The position numbers were made by a program, and so were the translations under genes. The notes beneath the pieces were generated by a model. That model saw only the letters and a list, made by a program, of their open reading frames with translations. It was not told where the DNA came from and made no database searches. From the NCBI GenBank assembly GCA_949542085.1, contig CATGXW010000067.1, positions 1 to 5,768 on the forward strand: DNA of 5,768 nt, in the 5' to 3' direction. Of the stretch, positions 1 to 4,705 are shown in pieces (position 1 is the stretch's first letter; each line of letters begins with the position of its first letter). Origin of the DNA: an uncultured Alphaproteobacteria bacterium (GTDB taxonomy: Bacteria; Pseudomonadota; Alphaproteobacteria; RF32; CAG-239).

Positions 1-1
1 G

Positions 2-301
2 TCGGCGCCTTTCCTAAAAGTGATGCAGGAAATCATTACCAAGGCTAAAAATGCAGGCGTCTACTGCTCCGTTTGCGGAGAAATGGCCGGAAACCCTATT
101 GAAGCTTTGGCGCTTATCGGTTTGGGATACCGCAACCTGTCAATGTCCGGTTCCGCTTTCGGAAAAGTCAAGAGTATGGTTCGTTCGTTGAATATTGTCG
201 ACATTGAGGATTATGTAAAAACATTAATGAAATCTAATAAAAAGACGCTTCGTCCCCAATTAATATCCTATGCCAACGACCACGGTATTGAAATTTATTA
301 A
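2..301 (+). CDS. ptsP: PtsP, PEP-protein phosphotransferase of the nitrogen PTS (EI-Ntr), C-terminal fragment
   Basis: Last 99 residues of a gene that begins before the window; the frame is open from base 2 to the TAA at 299-301. EI-Ntr takes phosphate from phosphoenolpyruvate and passes it to the HPr-like protein NPr in the cytoplasm, starting a regulatory rather than sugar-uptake phosphorelay. The fragment is the end of the PEP-binding TIM barrel. CSVCGEMAGNP (fragment residues 22-32) carries the conserved CGEMAG signature, whose Cys (fragment residue 25) matches the catalytic acid of Enzyme I. It is followed by LIGLGYRNLSMS (39-50). The LIGLG(Y/F)R.LSMS form is typical of PtsP, whereas sugar-PTS PtsI usually reads LLGMG..EFSMS. 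The N-terminal GAF domain that would confirm PtsP lies outside the window. No terminator is seen in the 52 bases before the next gene, so cotranscription with it is likely. Confidence 0.9.
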   Translation, partial: SAPFLKVMQEIITKAKNAGVYCSVCGEMAGNPIEALALIGLGYRNLSMSGSAFGKVKSMVRSLNIVDIEDYVKTLMKSNKKTLRPQLISYANDHGIEIY

Positions 302-340
302 AAAGTATGACACAATCTTGTAAATTTATTGATTATCGTA

Positions 341-345
341 AAGGA
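341..345 (+). promoter_or_regulatory. Shine-Dalgarno site fixing the GTG start of rodZ-like
   Basis: AAGGA ends 8 bases before the GTG at 354. An in-frame TAA lies at 339-341, so no earlier start is possible in this frame. The next in-frame ATG (codon 52) lies inside the helix-turn-helix domain and would destroy it. The GTG is therefore the well-supported start. Confidence 0.75.
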
Positions 346-353
346 AATTTATC

Positions 354-1358
354 GTGAAAAAAGAAAAAAACACTCTGGAAGCAACTTCCCCATCAAAAAA
401 AGAAACTTCACATAAGGCTGCGACAAAAAATGTTAGCGAAGCTACCGTTGACATTGCCGCATCCGATGACAACACTGTTTCCAAAGTCGGAAACCTGTTA
501 AAGGAAATGCGCCAGCGCAAAGGTCTTAAGATTGCAGACATTGCCAAAAAACTGTGCATTCGTCGCTGTTATCTGGAAGCCATTGAGGAAAGCAATTACA
601 AAGAAATTCCGGATTTTCCGTACGGTATCGGCTTTATTCGTTCGTACGCTGATTTTCTCGGCCTCAACAGCAGCAACATCATTGAGCTCTATAAAGAAGA
701 AACAAATTCCAGACAAGATAAGGATATTTATGTTCTGGAGCCACAAACAGAAGCTACTGTTCCCAATAAAAAATACTTGATTATCAGTTTAGTTGCCATC
801 GCCGCTATTTATGCCGGATGGCACGCATACAGCCAAAAAGCAGCTGATGTTGTTGAAGATGACAACGCCGTTGTTTCTGCCGATACCATTCAGATAGAAG
901 CCGCCACGGGAGATATGCCGTTGGTCGTTGGGGATTATTCTTCCTCTGCGGATGTTGACATTCAGCAACCAACGGAAAACACGTCCTCCAATGTTAGCGG
1001 GACAGATGAAAACACTGCTCAAGTTGTCATGACAGAAGCTTCCTTTACAGAACCGGAAGCCCAACAACAGACAGCTCCGAAAACAGACGTCGAAGCTATC
1101 ACTCCGCAAGAAGGCGTTGTTATCAAAGTTAAGGCGGAAACATGGATTGAAGTTAAAGATCAAAATAAACTTTATCTCAGCAAAGTTTTGATGCCGGGTG
1201 ACACATACACCGTTCCGGAAGGCAACGGAATGATTTTATCCAGCGGCAAAGTTGACGGCGTTGACGTGTATATCAACGGCGTGTTGACTCAGATATTCAC
1301 CAACCATAAAAAGATGAACGTTCCGCTGGATAAGTTTCTGAAACAGACCGCCGAATAG
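354..1358 (+). CDS. rodZ: RodZ-like cytoskeletal/membrane protein (HTH - TM - DUF4115)
   Basis: 334 residues, close to the roughly 340 of E. coli RodZ, with the same architecture. A Lys/Ser/Ala-rich tail (1-44) leads to a helix-turn-helix domain at about 45-115, from VGNLLKEMRQRKGL through FIRSYADFLGL. One membrane segment lies at about 141-157 (YLIISLVAIAAIYAGW). A low-complexity acidic Thr/Gln/Ala linker spans about 165-250, and a periplasmic DUF4115-type beta domain about 254-328, with ETWIEVKD and the conserved PGD. RodZ binds MreB on the cytoplasmic side and links it to the cell-wall machinery to keep rod shape. The FIRSYADFLGL helix corresponds to the MreB-binding part of the family, so the domain more likely binds protein than DNA. 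The start is GTG. The gene lies 52 bases after ptsP and is followed by a terminator-like hairpin. MreB itself is not in the window. Residual doubt: a RodZ-related regulator rather than the functional RodZ orthologue. Confidence 0.85.
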   Translation: MKKEKNTLEATSPSKKETSHKAATKNVSEATVDIAASDDNTVSKVGNLLKEMRQRKGLKIADIAKKLCIRRCYLEAIEESNYKEIPDFPYGIGFIRSYADFLGLNSSNIIELYKEETNSRQDKDIYVLEPQTEATVPNKKYLIISLVAIAAIYAGWHAYSQKAADVVEDDNAVVSADTIQIEAATGDMPLVVGDYSSSADVDIQQPTENTSSNVSGTDENTAQVVMTEASFTEPEAQQQTAPKTDVEAITPQEGVVIKVKAETWIEVKDQNKLYLSKVLMPGDTYTVPEGNGMILSSGKVDGVDVYINGVLTQIFTNHKKMNVPLDKFLKQTAE

Positions 1359-1380
1359 CTTTATCTTGACTTTTTTATCA

Positions 1381-1414
1381 GAAAATAGTAGGTTTCGACC
1401 TGCTATTTTCTTTT
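1381..1414 (+). terminator. Terminator-like hairpin after rodZ-like and before prfA
   Basis: Left arm 1381-1393 (GAAAATAGTAGGT), loop TTCG at 1394-1397, right arm 1398-1410 (ACCTGCTATTTTC). The 13 pairs are perfect except for one G-T wobble at the RNA level, and TTTT follows. The stem is mostly A-U with a GGU/ACC top, so it is weaker than a GC-rich terminator, and the T tract is short before ATATAA. It probably ends or reduces transcription from ptsP-rodZ. The prfA Shine-Dalgarno begins only 8 bases after the stem, so it could also act as a partial attenuator. Confidence 0.65.
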
Positions 1415-1418
1415 ATAT

Positions 1419-1423
1419 AAGGA
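1419..1423 (+). promoter_or_regulatory. Shine-Dalgarno site of prfA
   Basis: AAGGA ends 7 bases before the ATG at 1431. It sits directly behind the hairpin at 1381-1410, so ribosome access and the hairpin are physically close. Confidence 0.7.
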
Positions 1424-1430
1424 ACATCAA

Positions 1431-2504
1431 ATGAATTTTGCAGAAAAACTGGATAATGTTGTCAATCGCTATAACGAAATAGAAGCGCTTATTGCCGCTC
1501 CGGACCTGAATTCGGACGAACTTGTTAAAATGAACAAAGAATTGGCAGCTTTGGCTCCGGTTGTGGAAGCCATTAACAATTGGCGTCATTTGGAAACTAA
1601 TATGAACGATGCCAAAGCAATGATGGATGATGCATCCTTGGATAAGGAAATGCGAGAATTGGCCGAAGCGGAATATTATGACCTGAAAGAAAAACTTCCG
1701 GCTTTGGAACATGACATAAAAATTCTCTTGCTTCCCAAAGAAGAAGATGACGAGAAAAATGCCATCTTGGAAGTTCGAGCCGGCACCGGCGGAGATGAAG
1801 CGGCTCTGTTTGCTGCTGTTTTATTCGAAATGTATCAACGTTTCTCCACCCTTCAAGGCTGGCGTTTTGAAGTGAACGACCTGACGGAAAACGAACTTGG
1901 CGGCTATAAAGAAGCCTCCGCCAAAATCACAGGAAAAGATGTTTTTGCAAAATTAAAATTTGAATCCGGCGCGCACCGTGTTCAGCGTGTTCCGGTCACG
2001 GAATCTCAGGGGCGTGTTCACACATCTGCGGCAACGGTCGCCGTTCTTCCGGAAATCGAAGAAGTGGACATGTATATTAACCCCGCAGATCTTAAAATTG
2101 ATGTTTATCGTGCTTCCGGCGCCGGAGGACAACACGTTAACAGAACCGAATCGGCTGTTCGCATCACCCATATTCCGACCGGCGTTGTCGTTCAATGTCA
2201 GGATGATCGTTCTCAATACAAAAATAAAGAAAAGGCGATGAATCACCTGCGTGCGAAACTATATGATATGCAGAAGTCTTCCATTGACTCCGCCTATTCG
2301 GAAAAAAGAAAGCTGCAGGTTGGCAGCGGTGACCGTTCTGAACGCATCAGAACATATAACTATCCTCAAGGACGCGTGACCGATCACCGTATCAATCTGA
2401 CACTTTATAAACTCAATGAAGTTGTCAGCGGTGACGCCTTGGGCGAAATCATTGATGCTTTGGTCATGGAAGACCAAGCGCAAAAACTGGCCGAACTGTC
2501 GTAA
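1431..2504 (+). CDS. prfA: Peptide chain release factor 1 (RF1)
   Basis: 357 residues, normal for RF1 (about 355-360). RF1 recognises UAA and UAG in the ribosomal A site and triggers hydrolysis of peptidyl-tRNA. The helical N-terminal domain (about 1-105) is complete. VRAGTGGDEAALFAA (115-129) is the conserved family block. The codon-recognition tripeptide is PVT at 188-190 within RVPVTESQGRVHTSA; this P-x-T form marks RF1, as RF2 would have SPF. The catalytic loop ASGAGGQHVNRTESA (228-242) contains GGQ at 232-234, whose Gln is the methylation target of PrmC. The C-terminal part (SGDRSERIRTYNYPQGRVTDHR, given as 299-307 plus 308-320) is intact. It starts with ATG after a good Shine-Dalgarno. 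The usual partner prmC does not follow; a small lipoprotein gene starts 27 bases later, probably on the same transcript. Confidence 0.97.
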   Translation: MNFAEKLDNVVNRYNEIEALIAAPDLNSDELVKMNKELAALAPVVEAINNWRHLETNMNDAKAMMDDASLDKEMRELAEAEYYDLKEKLPALEHDIKILLLPKEEDDEKNAILEVRAGTGGDEAALFAAVLFEMYQRFSTLQGWRFEVNDLTENELGGYKEASAKITGKDVFAKLKFESGAHRVQRVPVTESQGRVHTSAATVAVLPEIEEVDMYINPADLKIDVYRASGAGGQHVNRTESAVRITHIPTGVVVQCQDDRSQYKNKEKAMNHLRAKLYDMQKSSIDSAYSEKRKLQVGSGDRSERIRTYNYPQGRVTDHRINLTLYKLNEVVSGDALGEIIDALVMEDQAQKLAELS

Positions 2505-2517
2505 AAAACACTTAAAG

Positions 2518-2524
2518 AAAAGGA
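2518..2524 (+). promoter_or_regulatory. Shine-Dalgarno site of the lipoprotein gene
   Basis: AAAAGGA ends 7 bases before the ATG at 2532. It supports a real translation start for this small gene. Confidence 0.65.
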
Positions 2525-2531
2525 ATTTGAT

Positions 2532-2936
2532 ATGAAACTTATTAAAATTTTTGCATTTTTTTTGTTGTTAAACGCTTGTTCATCCTCTCCGGAACAGAGT
2601 TTCAAAGGAAAAGAATATCAGCTTTTGCAAGCTCAAAACGGCGTGAAAGTCACGTTGGCTTTTGACACCGAAGGTGCCAATTTCTTTGGTCGCATTGTCA
2701 ACAATTACTTTGGAACATACGATGTTGACGGTTCAAAAATCACCTTAAATCTTGGCGGAAGCACCATGATGATGGGACCGGAAGAAGAGATGGAAGCCGA
2801 ACAAAACTTCTTCCAAATTCTTCCCAAAGTCAGAAGTTATAAATTTGCAGAAAACACTTTGATTTTGATTACAGACAACGAACAAGAATTGGCTTTTAAA
2901 GAAGTCGGTCCGTTTGACAGCCAAAAAAACGACTAA
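2532..2936 (+). CDS. Small lipoprotein with a META/HslJ-like domain
   Basis: 134 residues. The N-terminus is a short lipoprotein signal: two Lys (2 and 5), hydrophobic FAFFLLL (7-13), then NAC with Cys16 as the predicted lipidated residue. The Asn at -2 of the lipobox is unusual but tolerated in the family of signals. Ser at +2 would favour the outer membrane by the E. coli sorting rule. The mature part resembles META domains (HslJ and relatives): VTLAFDTEGANFFGRI (about 40-55), NNYFGTYDVDGSKITL (58-73) in the place of the usual cN-x-Y-x-G-x-Y block, then STMMMGPEEEMEAEQNFF (77-94), and a final pair of strands LILITDNEQELAF (110-122). The family's typical STxMAC Cys is absent here (STMMMG). 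The domain is linked to envelope stress and heat-shock-associated proteins, but no biochemical role is assigned. It is 27 bases after prfA, with codon use like its neighbours, and is closed by the terminator that touches its stop codon. Confidence 0.8.
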   Translation: MKLIKIFAFFLLLNACSSSPEQSFKGKEYQLLQAQNGVKVTLAFDTEGANFFGRIVNNYFGTYDVDGSKITLNLGGSTMMMGPEEEMEAEQNFFQILPKVRSYKFAENTLILITDNEQELAFKEVGPFDSQKND

Positions 2937-2966
2937 AAAAAACGCTCCTTAACGGAGCGTTTTTTT
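2935..2966. terminator. Bidirectional intrinsic terminator between convergent genes
   Basis: Core stem CGCTCC (2943-2948) with GGAGCG (2954-2959) and loop TTAAC (2949-2953). An A8 run at 2935-2942 lies before it and a T7 run at 2960-2966 after it, so it reads as a GC-rich hairpin plus U tract on both strands. It terminates the plus-strand lipoprotein gene and the minus-strand trpS block. The lipoprotein stop (2934-2936) and the minus-strand stop (2965-2967) both lie within the A and T runs. Confidence 0.93.
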
Positions 2967-3594
2967 ATTTCTTTCCCGTATATAAAACCATATCCTTTAT
3001 CACGATGCCCGCCGGATGATCCGGTAATCCCAAGAGCAAAATGTTAAACATGGATTTACGCCCTGTTCCGTCCGGAAAATCCTGACGCCACAATTCTTTG
3101 TCATTCAGTTTTAACGCCATATGATTAGCGTGTTTTTCAAAGCTTACTCCATAAAAGACATTGGGCTCAAGAACATCGGCATCTTTTTCGGCAATGGAAT
3201 GTCCGTTATGATAAACTCGGAAACGATACCCCTCCGGACGCTGACGGATTTCAAAACTATAGGTATCTCCATTGGCCGTATTGACTTTTATCAGCTTAAT
3301 ATTTGCAGATTCCGTGACGCTCATTAAGCTAAAACGCACAATAAAATCATTAAAAAACTTTTGCGGAATGGTTAAAGAAACTCCTTGAGAACCGATAGCC
3401 TCCTGCACATAGAATTCATCTTTGCGAATTTCATAAATAGCGTCTTTTTTATTATTCAACCACTGACGCAGCTGCTCGGCGGTCACTTTTCTTTCCGTCA
3501 ACTGCCCATCGTCGGCGGAATTGGCATTCAGAACCAATGCCAAGGCGACACCGATAAAAACAATTACGCCACCTAAAATCCAATATCGCTTCAT
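2965..3594 (-). CDS. Signal-anchored envelope protein of unknown function, possible LamG/jelly-roll-like domain
   Basis: 209 residues from the ATG at 3594. A frame-compatible ATG at 3615 would add seven residues, but the 3594 ATG has GGGAG five bases upstream and begins one base after the trpS stop (TAATATG), which favours it. KRYWILGG followed by VIVFIGVALALVL (10-22) is a single N-terminal membrane anchor without a lipobox Cys, and the rest should be periplasmic. Residues about 60-207 are beta-rich, with alternating strands such as SLTIPQKFFNDFIVRFSL, TYSFEIRQRPEGYRFRVYHNG and HMALKLNDKELWR, and end in GIVIKDMVLYTGKK. A hydrophobic beta pattern with a (Y/W)..NG-like turn and a closing I-x-D-x-x-x-Y strand is reminiscent of concanavalin/LamG jelly-roll domains, but I do not recognise the family with certainty and no catalytic motif is visible. 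It is probably cotranscribed with and translationally coupled to trpS; nothing in it suggests a tRNA-related role. Confidence 0.75.
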   Translation of the reverse strand: MKRYWILGGVIVFIGVALALVLNANSADDGQLTERKVTAEQLRQWLNNKKDAIYEIRKDEFYVQEAIGSQGVSLTIPQKFFNDFIVRFSLMSVTESANIKLIKVNTANGDTYSFEIRQRPEGYRFRVYHNGHSIAEKDADVLEPNVFYGVSFEKHANHMALKLNDKELWRQDFPDGTGRKSMFNILLLGLPDHPAGIVIKDMVLYTGKK

Positions 3595-3595
3595 A

Positions 3596-4612
3596 TTATC
3601 TCCCAAAAACAGCATCTTTCAGACGTTTGAGCGTTGCTTGCGCAACCGGACGCACTTTTTCCGCTCCTTGAGCCAATAATTGCTCAACTTCATCATAATG
3701 CGCCATATAGTAATTGTATTTATCCCTTACTTCTTTCATTTCATCGGCAATAACAGACAAAAGCATATTCTTAATATGTCCGTAGCCCAATTTGCCTTGT
3801 CTCAAACCATCGGCCATTTCCAAAAGCTGATCCGGAGATGCAACAGCCTTAAAAACCTGATAAACGATAATCTCTTCCGGATCCTTGGGCTCCTCCAGCG
3901 GACGAGAATCTGTTTTGATGGCGAAAACAGCCTTTTTGAGAGCAGCCTCGTCTTCAAAACACGGAATAACATTACCATAAGATTTACTCATTTTGCGACC
4001 GTCGATACCGGGAACAACCGCAATTTTATCATCAAAGCAATATGTCGGTAATTTGAGAAGTTCTTTATTATAGTGCGCGTTTATCGCACCGGCAATATCA
4101 CGGGCGATTTCAACATGCTGCACCTGATCTTTGCCAACGGGAACGATATCGGCGTCATAAGCCAAGATATCGGCGGCCATCAGGGTCGGATAAGTATATA
4201 GTCCCATGTTAATACCGTCGTCATCAGGCTTTCCCGCCTCACGATTTTTATCGACGCAAGCTTTATAAGCATGCGCCTTATTCATAAATCCTTTCGGCGT
4301 ATAGGCGTATAAAATTGTTGTAATTTCAGGAATCTCCGGAACATCAGACTGGCGATAAAAGAATGACTTTTCCGGATTGAGACCGCTGGCCAAATAACTA
4401 CATGCGACTTCCCGCATTTTTTGATTTAAGACCGCGGCGTCTTTTTCAGCATTGATGGCGTGATAGTCTGCAATAAACATATAATGCTTTCCGCCTTGGG
4501 CAACAGCATCGTTTCCCAGTTGGATTGCGGGCTTAATGGCTCCAAGATAATTTCCAAGATGCGGCGTTCCGGTCGGTTTTACGCCGGTTAAAATCGTTTT
4601 TCCTGCGAACAT
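3596..4612 (-). CDS. trpS: Tryptophanyl-tRNA synthetase
   Basis: 338 residues, normal for bacterial TrpRS (about 325-350). This class I, dimeric cytoplasmic enzyme activates Trp with ATP and charges tRNA-Trp. The HIGH-type ATP motif is HLGN at 18-21 within TGVKPTGTPHLGNYLGA. DYHAIN (49-54) forms the substrate pocket, its His51 matching the His that confers normal indolmycin sensitivity in the Bacillus enzyme. MAADILAYDADIVPVGKDQVQHVE (from 145) is the conserved middle block, and the second ATP motif is GRKMSKSYGN with KMSKS at 207-211. The C-terminal helical tRNA-binding part is complete. The motif wording (GVKPTGTPHLGN, YKACVDKNREAGKPDDDGIN at 116-135) differs from the usual alphaproteobacterial GxQPTGxLHLGN form, which may mean a different TrpRS subtype. 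A GAGGA site lies 10 bases before the ATG. It is first in a two-gene minus-strand unit and divergent from serS. Confidence 0.96.
   Translation of the reverse strand: MFAGKTILTGVKPTGTPHLGNYLGAIKPAIQLGNDAVAQGGKHYMFIADYHAINAEKDAAVLNQKMREVACSYLASGLNPEKSFFYRQSDVPEIPEITTILYAYTPKGFMNKAHAYKACVDKNREAGKPDDDGINMGLYTYPTLMAADILAYDADIVPVGKDQVQHVEIARDIAGAINAHYNKELLKLPTYCFDDKIAVVPGIDGRKMSKSYGNVIPCFEDEAALKKAVFAIKTDSRPLEEPKDPEEIIVYQVFKAVASPDQLLEMADGLRQGKLGYGHIKNMLLSVIADEMKEVRDKYNYYMAHYDEVEQLLAQGAEKVRPVAQATLKRLKDAVFGR
3600..3604 (-). promoter_or_regulatory. Shine-Dalgarno site inside the trpS 3' end
   Basis: The minus strand reads GGGAG, then ATAAT, then ATG at 3594. The site lies in the last codons of trpS, so ribosomes finishing trpS are placed at the next start. 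This decides for the 3594 start over the 3615 ATG, whose upstream GAAAG is a much weaker match with no spacing. Confidence 0.65.
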
Positions 4613-4705
4613 TTCACACTTATCCTCAAATTTCTATTGAATTTATTTGTAAAATGGATACTCTATTTTGAAGTGTAAATCAAATACTTTTTAGGACAAA
4701 TACAG
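4613..4705. promoter_or_regulatory. Divergent trpS/serS promoter region
   Basis: These 93 AT-rich bases must contain the start signals for trpS (leftward) and serS (rightward). I find no sigma70 promoter near consensus in either direction. The least poor are, leftward, TTGATT (complement of 4678-4683) followed after 17 bases by TATCCA, and, rightward, TTGAAT (4637-4642) without a good -10. Shine-Dalgarno sites are GAGGA on the minus strand (complement of 4623-4627, 10 bases from the trpS ATG) and AGGA at 4693-4696 (9 bases from the serS ATG). The leaders are too short for a T-box riboswitch. Confidence 0.5.
4651..4669. repeat. Imperfect palindrome, possible operator
   Basis: AAAATGGATACTCTATTTT: 7 of 9 symmetric pairs match (AAAAT/ATTTT outer arms and GA/TC inner arms). 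Its centre at 4660 is almost exactly midway between the two divergent start codons. The size and symmetry suit a dimeric regulator, but AT-rich sequence yields such matches by chance, so the regulatory reading is inference. Confidence 0.3.

Noticed and set aside
321..351. AT-only inverted repeat TAAATTT / AAATTTA around the rodZ Shine-Dalgarno
   Set aside because: Seven A-T pairs with a 17-base loop would be an unstable stem. There is no T tract or GC base to make it a terminator or thermosensor.
789..1163. Minus-strand open frame inside the rodZ-like gene
   Set aside because: It lies opposite a well-supported gene, its product resembles no protein family I know, and it has no convincing Shine-Dalgarno. 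It is a shadow of the rodZ linker region.
1953..2246. Overlapping open frames on both strands inside prfA
   Set aside because: They coincide with the most conserved part of RF1, including the GGQ region. Their sequences are compositional by-products of the real frame.
3595..3615. Longer start (ATG at 3615) for the anchored protein, overlapping trpS by 20 bases
   Set aside because: The 3594 start has a better placed Shine-Dalgarno and gives a normal anchor with Lys-Arg before the hydrophobic segment. The extra seven residues add nothing recognisable.
3680..4051. Plus-strand open frame inside trpS
   Set aside because: It covers the KMSKS region of trpS on the opposite strand and shows no independent signals.
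4613..4705. T-box or Trp leader-peptide attenuator controlling the synthetases
   Set aside because: The gap is too short for a T-box, I see no T-box consensus, and no short frame with tandem Trp codons precedes trpS.
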